This document shows, in pieces, positions 42,052 through 49,689 of a stretch of 64,000 bases of DNA. The stretch comes from a virus. Under the pieces are notes generated by a model that did no database searches, was not told the origin of the DNA, and saw only the letters and a list, made by a program, of their open reading frames with translations. The stretch is from positions 1 through 64,000 of IMG/VR virus record IMGVR_UViG_3300042731_006804; one strand, written 5' to 3'. The position numbers and the translations under genes are program-made. Numbering within the stretch: the first letter of the stretch is position 1; every line of letters begins with the position of its first letter.

Positions 42052-42528
42052 TCAAATATCGGGATAACCCGTACAAGACCCATTATCACTAAGCAAATAT
42101 CCAGATGGTAATGGTATTAATTTATACCCAGTACTCGCAATAAGCATCCTAGGAACAAAATAATCTGCACATAAACGTGGATTGCTAATAATGAATACCC
42201 CATCCCGTACGTATCGAAGCCTATCAAAACGTAAATCTTGTAAATCATAATTATTTACAACGACTAATCGTCCATAAATCTTTACAAGACTAGGCATCCG
42301 TACAGAATACGCAGAAGCGTTAACAACCGTCAAATCACCCTGAATACAATAAGTGGGTTTTTCCTCCCAATAATCGGCATCGTCTTGATTATCGATATCA
42401 ATGGCATTCCTACATTTATGCCGAGTAACTACGGTAAGTCCTGCTTGATCTTCTATAGTATCAATTTCAAAATCTTGGTTTTCACAAGCAAAAGAACAAA
42501 ACAAAATCAATAATAGAAGGTACTTCAT
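42052..42528 (-). CDS. lipoprotein with receptor-L-like domain
   Basis: The first 15 residues (MKYLLLLILFCSFAC) are a lipoprotein-type signal with Cys15. The rest (YCIQGDLTVVNASAYSVRMPS, IYGRLVVVNNYDLQDLRFD, GVFIISNPRLC) has the repeated strand pattern of the receptor L domain. It would sit on the envelope of the infected cell, where such proteins could affect adsorption of other phages or cell contact; that role is inferred. Confidence 0.7.
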   Translation of the reverse strand: MKYLLLLILFCSFACENQDFEIDTIEDQAGLTVVTRHKCRNAIDIDNQDDADYWEEKPTYCIQGDLTVVNASAYSVRMPSLVKIYGRLVVVNNYDLQDLRFDRLRYVRDGVFIISNPRLCADYFVPRMLIASTGYKLIPLPSGYLLSDNGSCTGYPDI

Positions 42529-42974
42529 TTAGTGTCTCCTTTTCGTAAATAGTTCAACAACTTTTCTCGATAATACCGTTCACCTTTTTCAAAAAAATCA
42601 TAACCTATCCATAACAATTTTTCATCTGCTTCCTCCTTTCTTTCAAACACCCAACTAATTGGTATATAGATAATATGGCCCCTATAATGTAGTATTACTT
42701 CCTGTTCCCCTGTACTCTTTAAAAAACTATCTGAAATTTCAAAACTATTAGATCTAATAATTTTAAGAAATTTATAAGGATCAAATTCACCACCCATAAG
42801 TGCTATATTAACAATGTATTGGTAATCATCTAAAGCTTCTTCATTATCATTATTATCACTAAAATCTAAATAAGGTACTACAAAATACAAATGAACCCCT
42901 CTATACAAATGAACCCCTCTAGCCTTAAGTTCATCATTAAATTTAACTAATTCTTCTAATCGTTCTATTTTCAT
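42525..42974 (-). CDS. hypothetical protein, 149 aa, MKIERLEELVK start
   Basis: Its first 11 residues (MKIERLEELVK) match those of the gene just upstream, while the rest differs (DDYQYIVNIALMGGEFDPYKF). A short in-frame duplication gives RGVHLYRGVHLY near residue 19. It overlaps the lipoprotein gene by four bases. Confidence 0.6.
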   Translation of the reverse strand: MKIERLEELVKFNDELKARGVHLYRGVHLYFVVPYLDFSDNNDNEEALDDYQYIVNIALMGGEFDPYKFLKIIRSNSFEISDSFLKSTGEQEVILHYRGHIIYIPISWVFERKEEADEKLLWIGYDFFEKGERYYREKLLNYLRKGDTK

Positions 42975-42975
42975 T

Positions 42976-43419
42976 TTATCTTCCTTTTAAAGTAAATCCA
43001 AAACCACTAAGTAACGTGATTAAGACAAAATCCCAATCTACCCCATGTTTAATATTAAAAGCCTTTATAGCGGATCTAATGCTCTCAAGTAAAGCTATAG
43101 ATCCTTCAGCACTAGCCCAAATTGCGGCACTAGAAGCATAATAAAATAAATCATCTCTATAAAACATAATATTAAAGTCATAAGATATTTGCCAAGATAA
43201 TTCCTTAATACAATTATCTCCAGTCATTAAATATTGATACACCGTATCATGACAATCCCATAAATCTGAAACTAATAAAGCAAATAATCGAGATATCCGC
43301 ATTGCAGTATAAGGAGAAATAGTCCATAAAAGCTCTGACAGTATCCACAACTTGTCATCCATAGGCATTCTACTCTTAATAATAGATTTAACTAATTCTT
43401 CAAGTCGTTCTATTTTCAT
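42976..43419 (-). CDS. hypothetical protein, 147 aa, MKIERLEELVK start
   Basis: It shares its first 11 codons with the gene just downstream. The body is helical with small, aromatic and hydrophobic residues (YDFNIMFYRDDLFYYASSAAIWASAEG). Function unknown. Confidence 0.6.
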   Translation of the reverse strand: MKIERLEELVKSIIKSRMPMDDKLWILSELLWTISPYTAMRISRLFALLVSDLWDCHDTVYQYLMTGDNCIKELSWQISYDFNIMFYRDDLFYYASSAAIWASAEGSIALLESIRSAIKAFNIKHGVDWDFVLITLLSGFGFTLKGR

Positions 43420-43424
43420 TTTTC

Positions 43425-43655
43425 TTACCTTGTATCAACACTATTCATATCTAATAATGTATTCATTGTTATTGGCATAATGCCAATATAACCAACTACA
43501 ATTTCCCCGTTACGAACCTTTCTAAAATTTCCTTCAGTCAAAACCGAACCGTTAGCAAAGTTTAGGTGGACATAGTATTTTTTAGAGGTCTTCTTGATGT
43601 AAATAGTTTCACCTACACTATTTGTATATGTCGCAACCAATATTTTCTTTTCCAT
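43425..43655 (-). CDS. hypothetical protein, 76 aa
   Basis: A small beta-rich protein (MEKKILVATYTNSVGETIYIK). It is the first gene after the operator palindrome at 43671. Function unknown. Confidence 0.6.
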   Translation of the reverse strand: MEKKILVATYTNSVGETIYIKKTSKKYYVHLNFANGSVLTEGNFRKVRNGEIVVGYIGIMPITMNTLLDMNSVDTR

Positions 43656-43670
43656 AATATTTCCTTTCTT

Positions 43671-43701
43671 TATTTAGGTATTTAAATACCTAAATATTAT
43701 A
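43671..43701 (-). promoter_or_regulatory. 26-bp operator palindrome beside a -10 box
   Basis: 43671-43696 is a perfect 26-bp palindrome built on TTTAGGTATTTAAATACC. A minus-strand TATAAT lies at its right edge (43696-43701), so a protein bound here would cover the transcription start. Upstream, CGGCA-TTT-TGCCG (about 43724-43736) is a small hairpin. Confidence 0.6.
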
Positions 43702-43741
43702 AACCACCTCATTTACAGTATACGGCATTTTGCCGGTATAT

Positions 43742-44023
43742 TCAAGCACTACTAAGAATTAAGGCTTCACAATGCTTAGCCACTCTATACGTAAAATCCG
43801 GATTGCCTCTAGCTCTTTGCATAATACTAATAATTTTATAAATAGAAATACTAGATGTTCTGCCTAATTTTTTGTGTTCTAATTTTACAGCTTCGTAAAC
43901 ACGAATAGTTTCTAACAATTTCCATTCATCGGAAATTCTATTTTTCCGATACCTCATTTCGTCTGTTAAAACTAATTGAATACGTCTTGCAATACCCTCC
44001 TCAGTAATTTGAAATGATTGCAT
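43742..44023 (-). CDS. hypothetical helical protein, 93 aa
   Basis: A basic, helical protein (MQSFQITEEGIARRIQLVLTDEMRYRKNRI). Last gene of the second accessory block. Function unknown. Confidence 0.6.
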   Translation of the reverse strand: MQSFQITEEGIARRIQLVLTDEMRYRKNRISDEWKLLETIRVYEAVKLEHKKLGRTSSISIYKIISIMQRARGNPDFTYRVAKHCEALILSSA

Positions 44024-44033
44024 GAAAACCTCA

Positions 44034-44354
44034 CTAGGTTATAGTAAGTTTCCGTAAATATTTAATTTCTCGCATATATTCCTTATTTTTATAATTAAAT
44101 ACAACACATTTAAATTGCCCGCGTACCCAAAAAGCTTTAGCCGTTATTATTGTACCAATTGGTATAATAGTATCTTCATAGATAACAAATTTTTCTCCCC
44201 CCACCATGTCCCGTACACTAATATATTCTAATTCAATATGTTGTCTAATATAAGAGATAATTCCCCATTCTAAGTCAGTACACCAAAAAGATTTTCTCTT
44301 TTTCCCTTCTTTTTTTCTATTTTGAATAAATCTTTGTTGTCTATCATTCATCAT
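44034..44354 (-). CDS. hypothetical basic protein, 106 aa
   Basis: A basic N-terminus (RQQRFIQNRKKEGKKRKSFWCTDLEWG) followed by beta strands. It starts next to the DnaJ-like gene's stop. Function unknown. Confidence 0.6.
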   Translation of the reverse strand: MMNDRQQRFIQNRKKEGKKRKSFWCTDLEWGIISYIRQHIELEYISVRDMVGGEKFVIYEDTIIPIGTIITAKAFWVRGQFKCVVFNYKNKEYMREIKYLRKLTIT

Positions 44355-44357
44355 TTC

Positions 44358-45182
44358 TTACCTATTTCCTTTCATAACCCCCCTTCTCAAAACTGGATTC
44401 CACAAATTCAATTTAACCTCCCCTAATCCTTTGCAATTATAACACGTACTATAGTACGGTTTATCATCAGACCTAATTTCCACTTGGCCAGATCCTTGAC
44501 AATTTTTGCATACTACCCCTATTTTGTTCTTTCCAGGGATTATACGCATCCTATACAATTTTTTAATACGTAATTTATTATGAGATAAAAGCTCTGTAAA
44601 GGACATCCATTTCGTTTTATCTCTGCTCATTATATAAGATTCAATATCTTGCATAGTGACATTTTCTTTAAAATTAATATCACAAAATTTATTAATAGGA
44701 TAAAACCTCCCTGACCCATTGCAAACTTTACATTCAATTTCAGTATGATGCTCTGATTTACGATATTTTCCCGTGCCGTTACAATACCGACAAGCATAGG
44801 AAAATAACCCTACACCATTACAAGTAGGACATTCTCCAGTACCCAATACTTGCCCTCTATCATGATATATATGATATCCTTTTCCTGAACAGACATCACA
44901 AGACCCGACATCTATCTCTGTAGTGGGGAAACCTTTCCCTAATGACACAACTAAATCCCCCTCAATAGTCCTATCCGAGATAGATGTATTAATTCCCAAT
45001 TCTTTTATTTTCTCAAACAAAAATTCATATGCCGATGTTAGCTCAATAAAAGCTGTTTCACTCCCCCCACAATCCGGATGCCTTTGCATAGACAATTTGC
45101 GAAATACAGATTTCAATTCCGCATTATCCTGAAAAAAACCTTCTTTCTTTTCAAAAACCCTTAACGCGTGTGTTAGATCCAT
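44358..45182 (-). CDS. DnaJ-like protein: J domain and CxxCxGxG zinc modules
   Basis: A 274-residue protein. Residues 1-65 are a J domain with HPD at 35-37 (MQRHPDCGGS), needed to stimulate Hsp70. Four CxxC.G.G modules follow (CDVCSGKGYH, CPTCNGVG, CRYCNGTG, CKVCNGSG), and two more near the C-terminus (CKNCQGSG, CYNCKGLG). It probably steers the host DnaK to phage proteins or replication complexes. The order differs from host DnaJ and the C-terminal substrate domain is missing. Confidence 0.8.
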   Translation of the reverse strand: MDLTHALRVFEKKEGFFQDNAELKSVFRKLSMQRHPDCGGSETAFIELTSAYEFLFEKIKELGINTSISDRTIEGDLVVSLGKGFPTTEIDVGSCDVCSGKGYHIYHDRGQVLGTGECPTCNGVGLFSYACRYCNGTGKYRKSEHHTEIECKVCNGSGRFYPINKFCDINFKENVTMQDIESYIMSRDKTKWMSFTELLSHNKLRIKKLYRMRIIPGKNKIGVVCKNCQGSGQVEIRSDDKPYYSTCYNCKGLGEVKLNLWNPVLRRGVMKGNR

Positions 45183-45196
45183 AATTAGTCTCCTTT

Positions 45197-45493
45197 CTAT
45201 TTTCTTTCCGCTCTATACCTCGGAACAACATGTCGACCAATCTCTGCTATAGCGCGCTCTTTACGACGTTGAATGGTATGCCTTCTTTGCCTTGATATTT
45301 TACGAACAACTACATAACCTATTGCTTTTTTATCTTTCTTTTTTCGCTGCTCCTCCTGAAAGGCAAAATACTTTTTTGCAACTCTAGCAGTATTCGCCTT
45401 TCTATTAATCATAATTCCACAGTTCTCCAATTCTCGAATCATCTCCATCCTAGTCATTTTCTTTTCTTCTTGTTTTCGTTGATACCTATCCAT
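45197..45493 (-). CDS. hypothetical very basic protein, 98 aa
   Basis: A strongly basic, coiled helical protein (KKKDKKAIGYVVVRKISRQRRHTIQRRKER). The frame starts MDRYQRK; the in-frame Met at residue 13 is an alternative. A nucleic-acid-binding role is possible. Confidence 0.55.
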   Translation of the reverse strand: MDRYQRKQEEKKMTRMEMIRELENCGIMINRKANTARVAKKYFAFQEEQRKKKDKKAIGYVVVRKISRQRRHTIQRRKERAIAEIGRHVVPRYRAERK

Positions 45494-45686
45494 TGATGTT
45501 GTTCCTTTCCATATGTTCTTTGATTATGTAAATCGCATCAGAGATACCACTAGCTACTCCCTGTGCATGAGCTTTATGCGGCACCGCCCAACTATAAATA
45601 CCCTCCTCGCGCTCCAACCATTCTTTTTTACAGTGTTCTAATTCTGTAATAATTTCCATAATAATTTGTTGTGTCTTTTTACTCAT
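45486..45686 (-). CDS. hypothetical protein, 66 aa
   Basis: A helical protein (MSKKTQQIIMEIITELEHCKKEWLEREEGIYSW). It overlaps both neighbours by about eight bases. Function unknown. Confidence 0.6.
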   Translation of the reverse strand: MSKKTQQIIMEIITELEHCKKEWLEREEGIYSWAVPHKAHAQGVASGISDAIYIIKEHMERNNING

Positions 45687-46431
45687 TCATAATTCCTCTA
45701 CTTTCTTTTAATGAATAATCACTAGCACCCGAAGGATGGTAGTAACTATTTTCAATGGTAGCTAGGGCACTAGCATATTCGCTTTCACTATGCCATTGGC
45801 CTGATAAACCTAGACGTTTCTGTTGTCTTTTGGTTAATTTACGAAAACCACGCACCTTGGCATGGTTATATAAAATCCGAGACGCGGCACGATTAATACT
45901 AGCCAATGTGCACTTATTTTCAGAGATGTACTCCTCCAATTGATACGTAGCACTTTTTATATCGTCATTATCTAAAAAACGATAGTAGCGATCAAAATGC
46001 CAACGTACAATTCCCTCAATATGATCAGGATTTTTTAACTCAAAATCTTTAAAACGAAAATAAGCGTACGACGTATTACCGATATGTACTATAGTTGTCT
46101 CCCCCTCAATTGTAAAGTACACATACGCACACTGAGTAGGTGCTTGATCTGGGGGTACAAATCGAATGCATAGGTGGTCTCTTTTTTGATGATCGTATTT
46201 CCCTATTTTTTTAGATACTTCGACAACCATCAAATGATTATTTGGAATTGTTGCGTTGTATAACCTATCCACAATATACAAATCAATTGCGCTAGTAGGC
46301 ACTCCTTTCAATGCCCATCGCTGTGCTTTTTGCGTCTTTGAAATCCAATGCCACTCCTCTAGTGGCTCTAGATTTTCTGTATCTAAATCTAAACAACGAA
46401 ATATTTGTTTAACTTCAATGGGCTTTTTCAT
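45679..46431 (-). CDS. hypothetical protein, 250 aa
   Basis: A 250-residue alpha/beta protein with no recognised family (MKKPIEVKQIFRCLDLDTENL ... QKRLGLSGQWHSESEYASALATIENSYYH). It lies in the GC-richer accessory block. Confidence 0.65.
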   Translation of the reverse strand: MKKPIEVKQIFRCLDLDTENLEPLEEWHWISKTQKAQRWALKGVPTSAIDLYIVDRLYNATIPNNHLMVVEVSKKIGKYDHQKRDHLCIRFVPPDQAPTQCAYVYFTIEGETTIVHIGNTSYAYFRFKDFELKNPDHIEGIVRWHFDRYYRFLDNDDIKSATYQLEEYISENKCTLASINRAASRILYNHAKVRGFRKLTKRQQKRLGLSGQWHSESEYASALATIENSYYHPSGASDYSLKESRGIMNE

Positions 46432-46432
46432 C

Positions 46433-46753
46433 TTATTTTTTTCCTTTTCTACTCTCCCCTAATCTTCGACCTCGTTCCTTCAACGAGGCTATTTGCTCCT
46501 CAGTCATCTCTCGCTTACAATCCTCCCACGTAACTTTGCCTTTATGTTTAGGATTAAATTGACGCCACCAAAAATTAGGCTCCAATTTTCGGTAAGGCTG
46601 ATACTGATAAAACGGACATTTTCTTGACCCACAATCTACCTTTCCGTCCGTCCAATGTCCCATACATTCCCAACACAAGGCTTCTCCGCATTCTTTCCTC
46701 GAAGGAGGTGTTTCGTAAATTACCTCTACTGATTTAATTGGTGTCCGTTTCAT
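46433..46753 (-). CDS. Cys-rich protein with N-terminal RTPIK tag, 106 aa
   Basis: It begins MKRTPIKSVEV, the shared peptide, then has seven Cys in CGEALCWECMGHWTDGKVDC and CPFYQYQPY, suggesting a zinc cluster. The C-terminus is basic (LKERGRRLGESRKGKK). The tag is followed by an unrelated fold compared with its other carriers. Confidence 0.65.
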   Translation of the reverse strand: MKRTPIKSVEVIYETPPSRKECGEALCWECMGHWTDGKVDCGSRKCPFYQYQPYRKLEPNFWWRQFNPKHKGKVTWEDCKREMTEEQIASLKERGRRLGESRKGKK

Positions 46754-46767
46754 ACTGTTTATCCTTT

Positions 46768-47034
46768 CTATTTTATAGGAATTCTTCTAATAGATTTCCT
46801 AATCATTTCTATTGGCCTACTAAAATTCCATCTATAACAAAGCCATTCATCAAACAAATTATTCTGATCAACGGTCCATCGACCATTTTGTACTTGTCCA
46901 GTTTGAGCGCACCATACAATGCGCTCATCCTTTATCCACCGATTATAAGACTCATTATATAACTGTAAAATTAATTCAGGCGCTAAATTAACCAATTTTG
47001 CATATAAGACTAATCGAATATGGTATTCAGTCAT
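46768..47034 (-). CDS. hypothetical protein ending in RRIPIK, 88 aa
   Basis: A helical, W/Y-rich protein whose last residues are IRKSIRRIPIK, so the shared peptide sits at its C-terminus. Its ATG overlaps the upstream stop. Function unknown. Confidence 0.6.
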   Translation of the reverse strand: MTEYHIRLVLYAKLVNLAPELILQLYNESYNRWIKDERIVWCAQTGQVQNGRWTVDQNNLFDEWLCYRWNFSRPIEMIRKSIRRIPIK

Positions 47035-47539
47035 GACAACTCACATCCGAACAAAATTCTATTTTGTCCGCTTCAGTAAAAGTATTTCCGGTATTAATTG
47101 CATCCATAACCGCTCCAGGAGATACTATGTCATCCATACCAATATAATGGCCTAATTCATGCAATACCGTAAGTGTAAATAATTCATCCGATAATAAATA
47201 TCTAAATAGCCATACATCCCCATTTTGGTATGCGTGACCTAATAAACCCGCCCATTCATCCATATGTGGATCGTCGTAAAAACATACAACAAAATCCCTT
47301 CCCCATTCTGGATCAGACCCAACAGTAAGCGCTTTTTTATGATCTACTTTATCAGTACCCTCTATACTGATAAAGACTTTTCCGCTTAATTTTTTTGTCC
47401 ATGAGTTCAAGTAATTAATAGATTGCTTAATAACTATTTGATCTGCATCAGAGCATGTATCATCGATCCACAATTCATAAGGCGTTGCTTCGCAACCTAC
47501 GCAATAACACTCTAATAGTATAAGAATCCCAATTTTCAT
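47027..47539 (-). CDS. metzincin-type zinc protease lipoprotein
   Basis: The start at 47539 (AAGGGA upstream) gives a signal peptide ending CVGC, a lipobox with Cys16. HELGHYIGMDD (127-137) is the HExxHxxGxxD zinc site, with Asp as third ligand as in snapalysin-type proteases, and GAVMDA (about 142-147) supplies the Met-turn. The protein is 170 residues, shorter than matrixins. It would be anchored in the outer membrane or periplasm and may cut surface proteins. Confidence 0.8.
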   Translation of the reverse strand: MKIGILILLECYCVGCEATPYELWIDDTCSDADQIVIKQSINYLNSWTKKLSGKVFISIEGTDKVDHKKALTVGSDPEWGRDFVVCFYDDPHMDEWAGLLGHAYQNGDVWLFRYLLSDELFTLTVLHELGHYIGMDDIVSPGAVMDAINTGNTFTEADKIEFCSDVSCHD

Positions 47540-47550
47540 TTTAGTATCCC

Positions 47551-48078
47551 TTATAATGCGCTTTGCGGACAAGATGCCCCACAAGGCTTTCCATCTATGT
47601 GTACGCCTCCTCCTCGGGTATAGTATCTTCCACGCGGAAAGGATTCTAGCGCATCATGATCTGACTCGTTCACTCTTTCTGTGTCAGTCATTCTTAGATG
47701 TGTAATAGCATCATTAATGATTTCTATTGGTATATTCATCACGGACGCAATATTTCGAATCTCTATTACATCTAGTGCGGAAATATTCCAATTTCCGTCA
47801 CTTAATACGTAATGAGATCCAGAACTAGAACGTGCTTGAGGCCCCACGTAATCTTTTACGAGATCACATGCTACGTAGAACATGCGATCGTCGTCTATAT
47901 TTAAATATACAAACCATCCCCCCTGTTCACGAGTTACAGAGTGACCAAATTGGTCAATCCATTTTTCGTCAATTTTTTCAGGAAGAATATCTCCCCATGT
48001 CGAATCTATTATGCAATCTTCGATGAAGATTGGCAGGGGACCAATTTTAATTTCGTGGGAGTTAACTTCTTTACACAT
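47551..48078 (-). CDS. hypothetical protein, 175 aa
   Basis: A mixed alpha/beta protein (MCKEVNSHEIKIGPLPIFIEDC...) ending in a Cys-containing tail (GGGVHIDGKPCGASCPQ). No family. It overlaps the coiled-coil gene by 70 bases, an unusually long overlap. Confidence 0.6.
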   Translation of the reverse strand: MCKEVNSHEIKIGPLPIFIEDCIIDSTWGDILPEKIDEKWIDQFGHSVTREQGGWFVYLNIDDDRMFYVACDLVKDYVGPQARSSSGSHYVLSDGNWNISALDVIEIRNIASVMNIPIEIINDAITHLRMTDTERVNESDHDALESFPRGRYYTRGGGVHIDGKPCGASCPQSAL

Positions 48079-48521
48079 GACATCTCCTCTTTGAGTTGTT
48101 TATTCTCGTATGCTATGTTTGATAGCAAACATTCCCGCTCATATGAGAGGCGTACCGAATTACGAGCTAGTTGTTCTTCTTTATACGCAGCATGCCAATA
48201 TGAACGAGCTTGGCTTAATTCTTTTTCAGCACGATCTTTACAGACCATATACTCTCGTCTTACCCGAGAGTTTTCCTTTTTAAGTAATCTAATTTCATCT
48301 TCATTTTGTTGCTTGTTGTGAGATAATCGCGACAACGTCTCAGATAGTTTTTCTACATTCTCCTGAGAGGTCAAGAGATTGTCGTTAATGCTTTTAATGT
48401 CAATCACAAGATCATCTACGATTGACATTGCATCCTCAAGATGTTTTGATGCTTTATTTGTGGCGCCCAACTCAAGAAATTCTATTGCTAGAGCAAGAGA
48501 ATTATGTAATTTGTTAATCAT
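48009..48521 (-). CDS. coiled-coil protein, 170 aa
   Basis: Almost fully helical with long charged coiled coil (ENVEKLSETLSRLSHNKQQNEDEIRLLKKENSRVRREY). Similar in style to the coiled-coil protein in the left accessory block. Its end overlaps the next gene. Function unknown. Confidence 0.6.
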   Translation of the reverse strand: MINKLHNSLALAIEFLELGATNKASKHLEDAMSIVDDLVIDIKSINDNLLTSQENVEKLSETLSRLSHNKQQNEDEIRLLKKENSRVRREYMVCKDRAEKELSQARSYWHAAYKEEQLARNSVRLSYERECLLSNIAYENKQLKEEMSCVKKLTPTKLKLVPCQSSSKIA

Positions 48522-48590
48522 CTCTATTTCCTTTACCTTCCGGCACCCTTCACCGCCCGCCTCAAGGGAGACAAGCGGGATGTGGGTCAG

Positions 48591-48812
48591 CTAGTCCGCC
48601 CACCCATCAAGCTCTCGCTGGATAGCCCCCTCGGACATCCCACCCATGGTGAGAGCTAGTTCAGTTGCGTACCGCGCGGTGCAGGCATCATTGGTCATCC
48701 CGTCAACCGCTTCGAGACTGCCGACGTACCATGTGCCCTCGCAATAATTCATCGCGCCGCCAAGTATCCGAAAATCTTCCAGTGCCTTGTCAAAGTCTTT
48801 GTACGCTTTCAT
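48591..48812 (-). CDS. first gene of the right sigma-54 block, 73 aa
   Basis: The start at 48812 (MKAYKDFDKALEDFRILG) is set by AAGGAG, 7 bases upstream; the leader matches that at 11377. The gene is markedly richer in GC than the phage core, and so is the stretch 48530-48590. The product is small and helical with a Cys pair. Function unknown. Confidence 0.65.
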   Translation of the reverse strand: MKAYKDFDKALEDFRILGGAMNYCEGTWYVGSLEAVDGMTNDACTARYATELALTMGGMSEGAIQRELDGWAD

Positions 48813-48858
48813 TTTCCTTCTCCTTTGTTGTGTTTCAGTGTTCATACCCTTATGTTAG

Positions 48859-48874
48859 TGCAAACGGGATACCA
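48859..48874 (-). promoter_or_regulatory. sigma-54-type promoter, leftward, right block
   Basis: Minus-strand TTGGTATCCCGTTTGCA has GG (48872-48873) and GC (48860-48861) exactly 10 bases apart. The -12 element TTGCA is perfect; the -24 TGGTAT deviates at two positions. The leader after it (about 45 bases, up to the ATG) is nearly the same as at the left block. Confidence 0.65.
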
Positions 48875-48879
48875 AAACA

Positions 48880-49072
48880 AGTAAATAAGGTTAAAAAATA
48901 AAAACTAATGATTTAAGGTACTTAAAAATAGTATTTAGGTAAGTATATACCTAAATACACTACTTTTTACATAGTTAAGGTATGCAAAAAATACACAACT
49001 TATAAAAAAGTAATGATTTAGATATTTTACTAAATAGGTAAAAAGGTAATAGGTTATGAAAAATTTGCGTAC
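48880..49072. other. AT-rich upstream region of the right sigma-54 block
   Basis: It contains an 11-bp inverted repeat (48931-48958, GTATTTAGGTA/TACCTAAATAC), the element ACTAATGATTTAA(A/G)GTACTTA shared with 11105-11125, a GTATGCAAAAAA half-site and TTATGAAAAATTTGCGTA near the right end. No gene is seen. Confidence 0.55.
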
Positions 49073-49519
49073 CTACCAAATATAGCCAACCCCTTTATAA
49101 ATATAATCCTCTAATCTAAGATCTTCTTCGGAATCATCCCCTTGTCGCAGACATTTTCCACAATAATATTGAGACTTATATAGGTATAACGTAGTTTTTA
49201 CATTACAATTATAGCAATAATCTATTTTATTCTTAGGTTTATATACTGGAGTCATTATTCCATTATTAATAAACTGACAACCTTTTTGCGTCAGAACATA
49301 ATGATGACTTTTATTTGATTTTTCTGATTTTTTTAAACGGTCTAGCAATCCTTCATTTACGAGTATACGTAGCCAATTACCCATTTGTTTTTTAGGTATA
49401 CCTAATATGACAGATGCTTTATGATATAAAAAAGGAGTAGGTATAGGTTTATCTCTTACTTCTCTATAGATATATTTAAGGATATATAATTTTACACTTT
49501 TTTCTTTTACATTATTCAT
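49073..49519 (-). CDS. winged-helix DNA-binding protein with zinc ribbon
   Basis: A 148-residue protein. Residues about 8-70 have a winged-helix pattern (ASVILGIPKKQMGNWLRILVNEGLL). A C-terminal CYNC...CGKC ribbon follows. It could be a transcription regulator of the nearby sigma-54 block, but no activator ATPase domain is present. Confidence 0.7.
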   Translation of the reverse strand: MNNVKEKSVKLYILKYIYREVRDKPIPTPFLYHKASVILGIPKKQMGNWLRILVNEGLLDRLKKSEKSNKSHHYVLTQKGCQFINNGIMTPVYKPKNKIDYCYNCNVKTTLYLYKSQYYCGKCLRQGDDSEEDLRLEDYIYKGVGYIW

Positions 49520-49689
49520 TTATTCCGCCGTTTTCTAAAAATGAATAATTGACGATCTTCTTCAATACAATTAATAACCTTTCTCCTATTATGGTCACAA
49601 CACAACACTTCCTTATCATCCTTTATAAACTTATACCTACATAAACCATCTAATTCCCGTTTTTTACAATCGCATTTCTCATCAAACAT
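49516..49689 (-). CDS. small Cys-rich protein, 57 aa
   Basis: A frame of 57 residues beginning MFDEKCDCKKRELDG with CC and further Cys, ending in a basic tail. Excellent AGGAGG before the ATG and TAATG overlap with the terminase stop strongly support it. It probably binds zinc. Confidence 0.75.
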   Translation of the reverse strand: MFDEKCDCKKRELDGLCRYKFIKDDKEVLCCDHNRRKVINCIEEDRQLFIFRKRRNK

